Shown one piece after another: positions 6,885 through 15,079 of a stretch of DNA of 64,000 nucleotides. The notes under the pieces are model-generated. The model made no database searches. It saw only the letters and a list, made by a program, of their open reading frames with translations, and was not told the origin of the DNA. This DNA is from a virus: IMG/VR virus record IMGVR_UViG_3300032299_001001, positions 1 to 64,000 of that record; one strand, written 5' to 3'. Within the stretch, counting starts at the first letter, position 1. Each line of letters starts with the position of its first letter. Made by a program: the position numbers and the translations under genes.

Positions 6885-7291
6885 GCGACCACCCCCACAC
6901 ACGAGAAGCCATCGAGCGGTGGCGGCAGGGCAAGACTAATGTCTTCGACGCGCTGGCCGAGTTTGAGGATCAGCGAGATGCCGCTCAAGCCGAGTGCTTA
7001 GAACAGGCCCGGTTGCTTGGGATGAGCGCGGAGCGGGAAGCAGACCTGCGATCGAAGCTGGAAAGTATTCGTAAAGGATACCAAGGCACTTGTTATGCCT
7101 GTGAGCCCGCCGCCGAACTAAATCAGGAATACCGGGACACCGTCCGTGAACTAATCCGGCTATTGGAGATCGAGGAGGAGTCGGACAGTGGAACCGTCTT
7201 TAGACCCAACAAGATTTCTTCCTGCCGCGTCATGGACGGGATGCAGATGAACCAATGTCTCAAGACCTTAAAGGAGTTATCTGAACAATGA
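6881..7291 (+). CDS. Coiled-coil hypothetical protein
   Basis: 136 residues, strongly helical and charged. Residues 20-66 (FEDQRDAAQAECLEQARLLG, AEREADLRSKLESIRKGY) and 78-98 are heptad-like. A CYACEP CxxC pair lies between them. Start and stop are ATGA overlaps. Third gene of the polymerase insert; function unknown. Confidence 0.6.
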   Translation: MSDHPHTREAIERWRQGKTNVFDALAEFEDQRDAAQAECLEQARLLGMSAEREADLRSKLESIRKGYQGTCYACEPAAELNQEYRDTVRELIRLLEIEEESDSGTVFRPNKISSCRVMDGMQMNQCLKTLKELSEQ

Positions 7292-7530
7292 GCTACGGAC
7301 TGAAAGATGGGTCTGTCGTGCAACGAACAGCCACCAACCAAGCAAAACAACGCCACGGTATGCCGAAGATCGAGCGCCTCGTTAAGCAGGGCCGGCTCAT
7401 CCCGATCATCGCGAAGTCGGGCGACGACCTGGCCCTCATCGGCTACCGCCGCAAGACGACCAGCCGGAAAGCCAACCAACGGCCGATCCTGCTACCAAGA
7501 CCCTTTGTATTGAAGAAGCCCGATGCCTAA
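7288..7530 (+). CDS. Small basic hypothetical protein
   Basis: 80 residues, basic. A region like a helix-turn-helix or short DNA-binding segment (KQRHGMPKIERLVKQGRLIP) is followed by a strand and a lysine-rich tail. It starts in an ATGA overlap and overlaps the polymerase gene by 8 bases. Fourth gene of the insert. No HNH, GIY or LAGLIDADG homing-nuclease motif is visible. Confidence 0.5.
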   Translation: MSYGLKDGSVVQRTATNQAKQRHGMPKIERLVKQGRLIPIIAKSGDDLALIGYRRKTTSRKANQRPILLPRPFVLKKPDA

Positions 7531-8899
7531 ATCCCCTTACATGACCGACGACTTCAAAAAAGAAGTCAAACACTACGCGCTGCAAGATACCAAAGCGACA
7601 TTCGATCTTTGGGAGAAGCACGGCCATAAGATGCCGATGGATGAATTGTTCATCTCGCAGATCACTCGTGAGATGGGAATGCGCGGGGTGCCGGTCAACA
7701 TGGACCGGCTGATCGAGGCGCGGGATAAACTCATCTTGGAGAAGCGCCGTGCCGAAGCCCTGCTTCCGTGGATCGGTGGCGAGTATCCCCCGCTCTCGCT
7801 GCAAGCGATCCGCGACCAGTGTGAGAAAGAAGGTATCCGGGCTCCCAAGTCTTTTGCCGAGAAGGATCCCGAAGGCGCGGCATGGGAGGCAGAGTTCGCC
7901 GACAAATTTCCTTGGGTGCGGGCGGTGCGAGATTACCGCAAAGCGAATAAACATCTGAACACGGTGACCACGATGATCGCCCGCACCCGCCCCGATGGGC
8001 GTATGCCGTATGAGCTTAAATACTTCGGCGCGACGACCGGACGTGATTCCGGTGGCGGGGGCTGGAACTGTCAGAACATCCCGAAGGGTGAAGTAGCCGG
8101 CGTCGATATCCGCAAACTCATCGAGGCCCCAGAAGGTAAGACGCTCGTCATCTGTGACCTTGCCCAGATCGAAGCACGCTGCCTCCCCTACCTCGCCAAA
8201 GACACTGAGCTTCTCAATCTGATCGCCAGCGGCGTCGACATCTATGAGGCCCACGCTCGTGCGACGATGGGCTACAACGATCCGCGTCCGCTCAAGGAAG
8301 TGGATCCAAAGATGCGCTTTCTCGCCAAGGCCCGCGTCCTGGGTCTCGGCTATGGTTGCGGCCCCGCGAAGTTTGTCGTGGTCGCCAAGATGCTGGCCGG
8401 ACTCGACATTAGTTTCGAAGAAGCGCAACAGATTGTGCAGTCGTATCGCGAGGCCAGTCCGAAGATCATCGCGCTGTGGAAGAAGCTCGACCGGGCGCTG
8501 CGGATCTCCACCGACCCGAATGACCGCGAACTGACCATCCCCCTACCCTCCGGCCGCGAACTCGTCTACCGACAGATCAAGCGCCACAACGGCGAGATCA
8601 CCGGACTCCTGCCCCGTCTCGGCAAAATGATGGAGGTCAAACTTTACGGCGGATTACTCGCTGAAAATGCCACTCAGGCATTCGCCCGCGATGTCTTCAT
8701 GGATCGGTGCATCGCGCTGGAAGACGCTGGTTATGAAATTTTGCTAAGAGTCCACGACGAAGTAGTTTTGCTGGTGGACGAATCCGACGCCGAAGCCCAT
8801 CGCCAAGCCGTCGAGAAAATCATGTGCACACCGCCCTCGTGGTGTAGCGACCTCCCCCTCGGAGCCGAAGCGATCATCTCTAAACAATATACCAAGTAA
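7523..8899 (+). CDS. Family-A DNA polymerase, Exo III plus polymerase domain
   Basis: 458 residues. It begins with the missing Exo III motif (KHYALQDTKATFDLW, Y-x3-D). Then come the polymerase signatures: ATTGRDSGGGGWNCQNIPKG near 170, motif A DLAQIEAR near 212, motif B AKARVLGLGYG near 268 and motif C RVHDEV near 408. All catalytic acids are present. It should replicate the phage genome with the exonuclease piece at 6011 acting in trans. The stop lies in GTAATAAC at 8896. Confidence 0.9.
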   Translation: MPKSPYMTDDFKKEVKHYALQDTKATFDLWEKHGHKMPMDELFISQITREMGMRGVPVNMDRLIEARDKLILEKRRAEALLPWIGGEYPPLSLQAIRDQCEKEGIRAPKSFAEKDPEGAAWEAEFADKFPWVRAVRDYRKANKHLNTVTTMIARTRPDGRMPYELKYFGATTGRDSGGGGWNCQNIPKGEVAGVDIRKLIEAPEGKTLVICDLAQIEARCLPYLAKDTELLNLIASGVDIYEAHARATMGYNDPRPLKEVDPKMRFLAKARVLGLGYGCGPAKFVVVAKMLAGLDISFEEAQQIVQSYREASPKIIALWKKLDRALRISTDPNDRELTIPLPSGRELVYRQIKRHNGEITGLLPRLGKMMEVKLYGGLLAENATQAFARDVFMDRCIALEDAGYEILLRVHDEVVLLVDESDAEAHRQAVEKIMCTPPSWCSDLPLGAEAIISKQYTK

Positions 8900-8909
8900 T
8901 AACGCCTTA

Positions 8910-11228
8910 ATGAACCCCACACCTGAAGAACTCGGAATTAAACCCTGCCCAGCCTCCGGCCAAGGATGCCACTCATGGATGTTCAGGGCAGCGCACGCGC
9001 TGGTTGCTAACTCTTACGATGACCAATTCATCGACCAGTGGATCACTCACTACCTTGAGCGCCCACCCCAACCCCGCGAGATCGCCGACACGGTCTCCAA
9101 AGTCCGCGCCGAGGTCGAGGGGCTGATCGAGCCCAAGGCCCGTGTCTCTCTCAAACGGGCGTTTGATCCCGAGAAGCTCAAGGCCCTGACCGCGGAAGGC
9201 CCGCTTCCGGTGGAAGATTTCCTCCAGTCCTCGCCTGTCGCGGTCGCCGACATCACCGCGTCCGAGTTCCTCCGCCGACTCTACCCAAAGCAGGCGAACA
9301 TCATCTTCACCGACCAGCAGTCCCAGGGGAAGCTCGTCTGGAACGAGACGGTGCCCGACCTATTGGTCGATAACGCGATCACTAAGAACACCGAAGGTGC
9401 GTGGATCATGGTCAACCCGGTGAACGGCAAGTTCCTCGCCATTCCGCGACTCGGTAAGAAGTCTCAACGGGCCGAGGAGAACTTGGTCGCCTACGAATAC
9501 CTCCTCATCGAATCCGATTCGGTCGAGATGGAACTCTGGCTCCGTGTCCTCTCCAAGCTCGACCTCCCGATCGTCACGGTGACGACCTCGGGCTCGAAGT
9601 CCGCTCACGCTCTCGTGCGCGTTGGCCAGAAAGACCGCGAAGGCTACTTGGCCCGTGCCGCGGAGATCGCCGATCTCGTCGTCCCGCTCGGCGCGGACCC
9701 CGCTGCCATGTCCGCGGTGCGCCTGACCCGGGTTCCAGGTTGCATCCGCAAGGACACGGGGAAAGCTCAGACCTTGATCTACTTCAACCCGGAGGCGGGA
9801 GTTTTAATCCCATCGAGCGGGATGGGATTAGAATCAAGCGACGAAGTATCAGATAATGATACAAACTGTCAGGATTCGACAGCTTCTAGCAAACCGTCCA
9901 CTTCCGCAGAGAAGAGTGGACAGTATGACGACATCTACTACGACGGGAAAACCTTCTTCATGCGAGCGGGCGACGGGATCTGGCGCTACGAGATGGTCGC
10001 GATGCTGTCCAGTGAACTCAAATGCCGCAACATCTCCGACCGAGCCCCGAAAGGTGCAGCCATGTCGCCAATGGACCGCGCCAAAGCATTCATCCGCGAA
10101 CACCGCCGGGTCGATGGTGCCGGCCCCAGCCTATACAACCCGAACGAACTTTGGTTTGAGGGGGGCAAGAAATACCTGAACACCGCCAAGAACGTGAAGA
10201 TTATGCCCGCGGCCGAGACCGCCGGAGCTTGGGGTGTCGAGTTCCCCCGCTACGCAGCCATCCTCGACAACGTCTTCGCCCACCTCGACTACCGCGACTT
10301 CTTCATGGCGTGGCTGAAACGCTTCTACGAGTCCGCGGAAAAAGGGAAACTCTGCATGGGGCAAGCCATGATCCTGGTCGGACCCGTCCACTGCTATAAG
10401 ACCTTCTTCATCGAGCGCCTCCTCAAGCCGGCGATGGGCGGCTACGCCGACCTTAGTTCCATCGTCTCGGGCGAGGGCAACGGATTCAACGCCGACCTCT
10501 TCCAGTCCCCGCTCGCGATCATCGACGACACCAAGGCCGCGGAGAGTGAGGCCCAGACCAACCGCTACTCCTCGGCCATCAAGAAGCTCGTGGCGCACGG
10601 CACCCACAAATACCACGAGAAGTATCTGACCCCGATCATGGTCGAATGGCGCGGCCGAGTCGTCATCGCCGCCAACGACGATCCAGTCTCAATCAAAGCG
10701 GTCCCCGCTCTCGATATGTCCAACAAGGACAAGATCATCGCGCTCGCCCTCAAGACCTTCGAGGAAGGGCCGACGGTCGACGATCTCAAGGACGTGGAGA
10801 TCGAACTGCCGGCCTTCCTCGCGTGGCTCAAGGCTTGGGATATCCCCGCCAAATATATCGACGCGGCCAACCGCTACTATGTGATGAGCTACATATCCCC
10901 GGAGGTCATGGAGAAGATCGCCGCGGCCAGCCCGTCCGCGGAACTCCGCGACACGATCAACGCTTGGTGGGACCGCCGGGATGGTAATGAATGGGAAGGC
11001 ACCGCGGTCGAACTCCACCAGTCGTTCAACGATACCTTCGACAATGCGTCCCTGACCCGCCAATGGACGGTGCGCTCGATCGGGCGGCGGTTGGGTGAAC
11101 TCCAGAGCCAAGGTGACCCGAACGTGGAACTCGTCGCGAAACGCTCGGGCAAAGCGAAACTCTACAAATACCGGCTGACCCGACCGAAGATCGAGCCGGA
11201 ACCGGAGCCAGAGCCGGAGGTGTTTTAA
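8910..11228 (+). CDS. Primase-helicase (AEP-like primase + SF3 helicase)
   Basis: 772 residues. The N-terminal 320 residues hold a primase-like part: YEYLLIESDS supplies an acidic strand, TTSGSKSAHALVRV the conserved basic strand, and RLTRVPGCIRKD the downstream motif found in archaeo-eukaryotic-type phage primases. A low-complexity serine/aspartate linker (310-345) follows. Then comes a superfamily 3 helicase: Walker A LVGPVHCYKT near 490, Walker B LAIIDD near 535 and VVIAANDDP near 585, ending in an EPEPEPE tail. It should prime and unwind at the replication fork. Confidence 0.8.
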   Translation: MNPTPEELGIKPCPASGQGCHSWMFRAAHALVANSYDDQFIDQWITHYLERPPQPREIADTVSKVRAEVEGLIEPKARVSLKRAFDPEKLKALTAEGPLPVEDFLQSSPVAVADITASEFLRRLYPKQANIIFTDQQSQGKLVWNETVPDLLVDNAITKNTEGAWIMVNPVNGKFLAIPRLGKKSQRAEENLVAYEYLLIESDSVEMELWLRVLSKLDLPIVTVTTSGSKSAHALVRVGQKDREGYLARAAEIADLVVPLGADPAAMSAVRLTRVPGCIRKDTGKAQTLIYFNPEAGVLIPSSGMGLESSDEVSDNDTNCQDSTASSKPSTSAEKSGQYDDIYYDGKTFFMRAGDGIWRYEMVAMLSSELKCRNISDRAPKGAAMSPMDRAKAFIREHRRVDGAGPSLYNPNELWFEGGKKYLNTAKNVKIMPAAETAGAWGVEFPRYAAILDNVFAHLDYRDFFMAWLKRFYESAEKGKLCMGQAMILVGPVHCYKTFFIERLLKPAMGGYADLSSIVSGEGNGFNADLFQSPLAIIDDTKAAESEAQTNRYSSAIKKLVAHGTHKYHEKYLTPIMVEWRGRVVIAANDDPVSIKAVPALDMSNKDKIIALALKTFEEGPTVDDLKDVEIELPAFLAWLKAWDIPAKYIDAANRYYVMSYISPEVMEKIAAASPSAELRDTINAWWDRRDGNEWEGTAVELHQSFNDTFDNASLTRQWTVRSIGRRLGELQSQGDPNVELVAKRSGKAKLYKYRLTRPKIEPEPEPEPEVF

Positions 11229-11230
11229 CC

Positions 11231-11560
11231 ATGCACAACGCTGGTGAATTAGAAACGCTCCGCGGCATCTGTCGGCTGGCACTGTGCCCCGAAACCTTGG
11301 ACGGGGATTGGCAAAACGCCGCTACCGCGTTCTTCGGATTTTGTCGGGACCGGCAGATCAACCCGTTCAGGATCGAACTACCCAAAGAAGAAAAGAAGGG
11401 TGACTTCGACTTCAAAATGCCGCAGGGGAAACACAAAGGACGGTCTATGCGCTGGATTGTCGAAAATGACGCGCCCTACGCCGAGTGGTGCGTGGAGAAT
11501 ATGAATTCCGCTTGGATCCGAAACAAATTTATAGAGCTTTTCGAGGAAGCCAGCGTATGA
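11231..11560 (+). CDS. DUF3820-like small protein
   Basis: 109 residues. The C-terminal half reads KMPQGKHKGRSMRWIVENDA then PYAEWCVENM, the signature of the DUF3820 family ('fGKyKGk ... dPsYleWvlen'). This module is often joined to exonucleases or found next to replication genes. The N-terminal half is helical. Its stop overlaps the dCMP deaminase start (ATGA), so the two are coupled. Confidence 0.7.
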   Translation: MHNAGELETLRGICRLALCPETLDGDWQNAATAFFGFCRDRQINPFRIELPKEEKKGDFDFKMPQGKHKGRSMRWIVENDAPYAEWCVENMNSAWIRNKFIELFEEASV

Positions 11561-11982
11561 ACGCCAAATGGACCGCGAGGTTTATTAACTTAGCCTCGCA
11601 CGTTGCCACATGGTCCAAGGACCCCAGTAGCCAAGTCGGGGCCGTCATCGTCCGGCCAGACCGCTCGATCGCCTCAGTCGGCTTCAATGGGTTCCCCCGC
11701 GGGGTCGAGGATCGGGTGGATAGAATTAGCGATAGATCTGCAAAACTGTTGTTCACTTTGCACGCCGAGATGAATGCCATCCTCGGGGCCAAGGAGCCCC
11801 TCCAGGGCCACTCGATCTTTGTCTACCCCTTCCAGCCGTGCGCCCACTGCGCGGCTGCTATCGTCCAAGCAGGCATCAAAGAAGTCTACTGCCCGGAGCA
11901 CTCGGTTCCCCGATGGGAGGAGAGCTTCGCTGCCGCACGCACCATGTTCCATGAAGCAGGAACCGTGGTTCGGTGGATCTAG
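11557..11982 (+). CDS. dCMP deaminase family protein
   Basis: 141 residues from the ATG overlapping the previous stop. Typical zinc deaminase: SQVGAVIV and GFNGFPRGVED (substrate loop), HAEMNAI with the zinc His and catalytic Glu near 69-71, and PFQPCAHCAAAIVQAGI with the two zinc cysteines near 94-97. The reaction is dCMP to dUMP, feeding dTTP synthesis. No thymidylate synthase is in the window. It is the last gene before the repeat-rich region. Confidence 0.9.
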   Translation: MNAKWTARFINLASHVATWSKDPSSQVGAVIVRPDRSIASVGFNGFPRGVEDRVDRISDRSAKLLFTLHAEMNAILGAKEPLQGHSIFVYPFQPCAHCAAAIVQAGIKEVYCPEHSVPRWEESFAAARTMFHEAGTVVRWI

Positions 11983-12080
11983 TTCGCTAGAACTACCCAA
12001 ACGCCTCCTCACCTCCTCGCTGGTCGACGGGACAAGCTGCACCGGAAAATGATACATGGTTCCTATGTGCTTATTTAGGG

Positions 12081-12357
12081 GGAACTATGATATTAGTTCC
12101 ACCCTAAGTTCCCTCGCATAACCCAATGCCCGATAGGGGCTTATGCCAAAAGGGAACTGAGGAACTCACTTTTCGGGAAAACCCTACTGTCGTGCGCGTC
12201 CGCGGGGGACGGATTTCGGGGGTATATAATATATTTTCTATGAGAGAAAGTATAAGGGTAAGTTCCTCAGTTCCCTTTTGACGTAAGTATACTGTCCATC
12301 AGCGAGTTAAGTGTGGGAACTATGGGGGGAACTATTAGGGGAACTTTGCATAGTTCC
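12081..12357. repeat. GGAACT/AGTTCC repeat cluster, candidate replication origin
   Basis: Eleven copies of GGAACT or its complement lie within 277 bases. Forward: 12081, 12153, 12161, 12316, 12328, 12340. Reverse: 12095, 12107, 12261, 12269, 12352. They flank an AT-rich core (TATATAATATATTTT near 12224-12238). The 392-base gap from 11983 to 12374 holds no gene. Genes on both sides point into the region, so it need not contain promoters for them. Iterons around an AT-rich core, just after replication genes, are what a phage origin looks like; a structured RNA is the alternative. Confidence 0.6.
12148..12279. repeat. 19-bp perfect inverted repeat around AT-rich core
   Basis: AAAAGGGAACTGAGGAACT (12148-12166) is matched exactly by its reverse complement at 12261-12279. 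The 94 bases between contain a GC-rich part and then the AT-rich core. Each arm holds two GGAACT units spaced 8 bases apart. The separation is too great for a simple terminator. Confidence 0.75.
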
Positions 12358-12374
12358 CATCGGGCACCTCGAAG

Positions 12375-12524
12375 TCAACCCTGCCGGCTGACGATATAGA
12401 GCCCGATCTGGGCGAAAGCATATCCGCCCCACACGATCGCCAACGGCCACTTACCGGATAACGCCATCTCAATCGCAACCCAAGCGTAGGCCACGCCGGT
12501 CGCCGCGATCAGCCAGCCGGACAC
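12375..12524 (-). CDS. Small two-span membrane protein
   Basis: 49 residues from a GTG that overlaps the TAG of the upstream gene (TAGTG). Two hydrophobic spans, WLIAATGVAYAWVAIEMAL and WPLAIVWGGYAFAQIGLYIV, are joined by a short SGK turn. Could be holin-like or an envelope modifier; it is not beside the lysis genes. The longer upstream frame is a shadow of the next gene. Confidence 0.5.
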   Translation of the reverse strand: MSGWLIAATGVAYAWVAIEMALSGKWPLAIVWGGYAFAQIGLYIVSRQG

Positions 12525-12742
12525 TACCAGACCCTCAGATCGCGCTCGGAGAGGATCTCGGCCAGTTTCTCGCGGACCTTGTCGAAGATCGCGTATTCTT
12601 CGGCCGAGTGGTCGGCGTACTTGGTCTCGGACTTGAGGTAGTTGAAGAGGTCGTCGACCGCCCATCGCCAATCGGAGCCCTTCCGGGCGTCGGTCAGGGC
12701 CTCGTCGTCTTGGGGGAGGTTGAACTCCAGGGTGGCTTTCAT
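12524..12742 (-). CDS. Small acidic hypothetical protein
   Basis: 72 residues, helical and acidic (VDDLFNYLKSETKYADHSAE, IFDKVREKLAEILSERDLRV). It is coupled to the membrane protein that follows it on the minus strand. The reading resembles short phage proteins of unknown function. Upstream, 12743-12905 holds no gene and is AT-rich on the left. Confidence 0.6.
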   Translation of the reverse strand: MKATLEFNLPQDDEALTDARKGSDWRWAVDDLFNYLKSETKYADHSAEEYAIFDKVREKLAEILSERDLRVW

Positions 12743-12905
12743 AAAGTGGGATTGTTAATATAGCATCACGCCGGGGAGGTTCCTGCCGGCCCCGAGAAAA
12801 GTTAATAATTCCATTTTGGGTGAAAAAATTTACAGCCCATGATAATGATAGATCTAGGGGCGAGTCGGGTGCCTGGCCCTGACAGTGGTGGGGTGGGTGG
12901 CGGTG

Positions 12906-13412
12906 TCACAAGGGTTCGGAATCTTTGTGTCCGACAGAGTAATCACCCTCTATTGTGTCACTTTGTATACTTTGCAGCGTTGACCCGGAATCGGTGTAAC
13001 TCCCTAACAATGCGATGTTTACCACGTTCTTGTCCTCCTGCCTATCGAGGCCAACAATCTTCCCCGCTATCTCTGTAGCAATCTTTACCTTGTCAGCCTT
13101 GGCAAGCAGTTGGTCTTCAGGTAGTTGCGAAGCATAGGTAGTCATTCGGCTTCCAATGGTGTGGATATTTTCCCGGATAGCTTCCCGGCGCTCTGCCCAA
13201 ATGTCCCGCGCTATCTCCGTGCTTTTCTCTGTAATCTGTTCCTTGCGTTCCTTCTCTGTTCCGACGATCGCGTTCCATCCTTTCTTGGAAGCCTTTGCGC
13301 GTAAGGTATTTGCGTTGATCCCGAAGCGTTCCGAAAGAGTCGCAACCGGGACGCCTTGAAGGTAGAGACCTTTCACCACGTCCCAATCAACCGGAAGAGA
13401 AGCCTTGGGCAT
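12906..13412 (-). CDS. HTH DNA-binding protein, candidate small terminase subunit
   Basis: 168 residues. The N-terminal 50 residues form a helix-turn-helix: DWDVVKGLYLQGVPVATLSE, RFGINANTLRAKASKKGW. A long charged helical region follows (60-130). Short phage proteins of this layout include small terminase subunits and DNA-binding regulators. The large terminase lies at 62.8 kb with no small subunit visible beside it inside the window, so this is one candidate. Its transcription starts at about 13.43 kb, facing away from the cassette array. Confidence 0.55.
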   Translation of the reverse strand: MPKASLPVDWDVVKGLYLQGVPVATLSERFGINANTLRAKASKKGWNAIVGTEKERKEQITEKSTEIARDIWAERREAIRENIHTIGSRMTTYASQLPEDQLLAKADKVKIATEIAGKIVGLDRQEDKNVVNIALLGSYTDSGSTLQSIQSDTIEGDYSVGHKDSEPL

Positions 13413-13472
13413 TGACCCATATTACTCTGTTATGGTGTTATTTCAACCGAGTGCTGGCCGCTTGTTTATGTA

Positions 13473-13703
13473 ATGAGCAAGAAACACTTCATCAAAATCG
13501 CGGCAATGATCCGTGAAACACTCAACGTTGGACGCCGCATCAAAGTCGAAACGCAAGCTGATCCAGTTAAGGCGGAAGACTTCAATCGTGGAGTCGAGTA
13601 TGCCGCGCATGTTATTGCGAGCAATCTCGCCTTCATCTTCAAGCAAGAAAATCCCCGCTTCGACCGTGCACGGTTCCTTGAAGCGTGCAACGTGAACCAC
13701 TGA
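13473..13703 (+). CDS. Small conserved phage protein (KHF...RFLEAC type)
   Basis: 76 residues. Start SKKHFIKIAAMIRE and end NPRFDRARFLEAC are typical of a widespread family of 60-90-residue phage proteins of unknown function. It runs + strand, divergent from the HTH gene, and is the last gene before the first 13-base repeat at 13714. Confidence 0.65.
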   Translation: MSKKHFIKIAAMIRETLNVGRRIKVETQADPVKAEDFNRGVEYAAHVIASNLAFIFKQENPRFDRARFLEACNVNH

Positions 13704-13736
13704 AACAAGAACCTGCTGGCCTCTTAATTACGAACC

Positions 13737-13922
13737 ATGAAAACACTCACTGAAATCGATCGGGAGATCCAAGAGGTGCTCGCCTCCAATGGCGCTCGCA
13801 GCCTGCTCAAAGAAACACTCCGCAAAGGTATCACGGTCGACTGCGTCGACGCCTACTATGACGTGCAGTTTGCCGCCGATCTTCTGAAAGAACGCATGAA
13901 CGCAATCTTGCTGGCCTCTTAA
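13737..13922 (+). CDS. Cassette 1: small hypothetical protein ending in LLAS
   Basis: 61 residues starting MKTLTEIDREIQEV. Helical, with VDCVDAYYDVQFAADLLKER resembling a short phage helix family. The last codons (LLAS-stop) are supplied by the second repeat copy. The repeat plus ATG AAA ACA CT is duplicated at the start of the next gene. Function unknown. Confidence 0.6.
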   Translation: MKTLTEIDREIQEVLASNGARSLLKETLRKGITVDCVDAYYDVQFAADLLKERMNAILLAS

Positions 13923-13931
13923 TTACGAACC

Positions 13932-14321
13932 ATGAAAACACTACCCTCTCACCTCTTCATCACCTCAGAAGGTGATCTCTTCGACACTCGCAATCCGCAT
14001 TGGGCTTCGAGCCCGGTCCGGGAAAAGTATCGTTATCACTTCCGGGAGATCAATACTCCCGGGCAGTTGGCGGCGACTCTCCGCGCCGGGGGAGTCACTT
14101 TTCCGGGATGCTATCCGCTCTACTTCGTCACGCTCGGCGGCGATGCGATCTCGTTTGAATCGGTCGAAGCGAATCCCGGCCGGTATTTCAGTGAGATCCG
14201 GGACGGCGATAGCGACCGGATTATCGGCACCGACATTAACTTCGAGGACGAAAACCTTTACTGCGTCGACTCCGACGAAAAGATCCCATCCGCCTATGGT
14301 CCCGGCAACGACGAAGAGTAG
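13932..14321 (+). CDS. Cassette 2: small hypothetical protein
   Basis: 129 residues starting MKTLPSHLFITSEGDLFDTR. It is beta-rich with an acidic C-terminus; TLRAGGVTFPGCYPLYFVTL reads like a compact phage fold that converts local text to strand-helix-strand. The stop TAG overlaps the third repeat copy. Function unknown. Confidence 0.6.
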   Translation: MKTLPSHLFITSEGDLFDTRNPHWASSPVREKYRYHFREINTPGQLAATLRAGGVTFPGCYPLYFVTLGGDAISFESVEANPGRYFSEIRDGDSDRIIGTDINFEDENLYCVDSDEKIPSAYGPGNDEE

Positions 14322-14343
14322 TGCTGGCCTCTTAAATACGAAC

Positions 14344-14529
14344 ATGAACATCGAAACACTCCAATACGAACAAGACACTGACCCGGCTTATTGCCCGGCG
14401 TGCGACAGTGCGGACGCTCAGATCCTCGGGCAACTTGGCAACCGGATTCACCTCCGGTGCCGGGGATGCGGATGGGATTTCAGCTTCGTCCGTGAGCAAT
14501 CCGAAACCTTCACCTTCAACCAACACTAA
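14344..14529 (+). CDS. Cassette 3a: zinc-ribbon protein
   Basis: 61 residues. Two CxxC knuckles (YCPACDSAD and LRCRGCGWDF) about 20 residues apart form a classic zinc ribbon, followed by a short aromatic tail. It is likely a nucleic-acid or protein-binding accessory factor. It begins 9 bases after the repeat copy at 14322. Confidence 0.65.
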   Translation: MNIETLQYEQDTDPAYCPACDSADAQILGQLGNRIHLRCRGCGWDFSFVREQSETFTFNQH

Positions 14530-14537
14530 TCGAAACC

Positions 14538-14843
14538 ATGAACAAATACGGTAAAGCGATCAAAGAAACTGGAAGCAAATCCAAGTTGGCCCGGGCGGCG
14601 GCGGAGGTTTTCCGCAACCACGGCGACAACTATCCCGAGGATGGACCGATTAAGCTACCCGACAACGTCATTGACGAGATCGCCAAGGATCTCATCCTCG
14701 CCGGGATCCCTTTGAGTGCCGTGCAGGATCTCGACGACCGGCCTTACGAGTTTCTCACCTATGATCTCGCATCGCACATTCACTGGATCTCGCGCCGGTT
14801 CCGTAACTCGGGCGGATGGGATCTCCTCGAAAGCGACCACTGA
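14538..14843 (+). CDS. Cassette 3b: hypothetical protein
   Basis: 101 residues. A basic N-terminus (KYGKAIKETGSKSKLARAAA) is followed by an acidic helical part with VIDEIAKDLILAGIPLSAV and an aromatic end. No known motif. Separated by 8 bases from the zinc-ribbon gene, with AACC before the ATG as at many starts in this array. Confidence 0.55.
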   Translation: MNKYGKAIKETGSKSKLARAAAEVFRNHGDNYPEDGPIKLPDNVIDEIAKDLILAGIPLSAVQDLDDRPYEFLTYDLASHIHWISRRFRNSGGWDLLESDH

Positions 14844-14860
14844 ACCCTGAATCACGCACC

Positions 14861-15079
14861 ATGAACCCGGACATCCTAACCAAGGACCAGAGAATCAAAC
14901 GCACGCGGAAAGTGGCCCGAGTGATCTTGGACTACACGCCCGGCGAAGATGCCGGGACCGGCTTGATTGATTTGCTCACGGACGCCTTGCATCTCTATGG
15001 CGAGGAACAGGTCCGGTTCCATCTGGACTGGGCCTTAGAGCATTATCACGCTGAGACCGGGGAAGTGCTGGCCTCTTAG
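14861..15079 (+). CDS. Cassette 3c: small helical protein ending in VLAS
   Basis: 72 residues: TKDQRIKRTRKVARVILDYT followed by TGLIDLLTDALHLYGEEQV and FHLDWALEHYHAET. This helical layout is common in small phage proteins of unknown role. The final GEVLAS-stop is written by the fourth repeat copy, so the repeat is part of the coding sequence. Confidence 0.6.
   Translation: MNPDILTKDQRIKRTRKVARVILDYTPGEDAGTGLIDLLTDALHLYGEEQVRFHLDWALEHYHAETGEVLAS

Noticed and set aside
6497-7522. Group I intron or homing endonuclease between the polymerase halves
   Set aside because: The interval is filled with four tightly overlapping coding frames, has no HNH, GIY-YIG or LAGLIDADG motif and no visible intron core. 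A plain gene insertion explains it better.
12839-13359. Short + strand frames across the HTH gene
   Set aside because: They are antisense to a gene with a clear helix-turn-helix and give serine/cysteine-rich sequence typical of shadows.
13721-13733. T7-type phage promoter in CTTAATTACGAAC after the repeat
   Set aside because: The likeness to TAATACGAC is present in only some copies; the part after CTTA varies freely in others. No single-subunit RNA polymerase gene was seen in the window.
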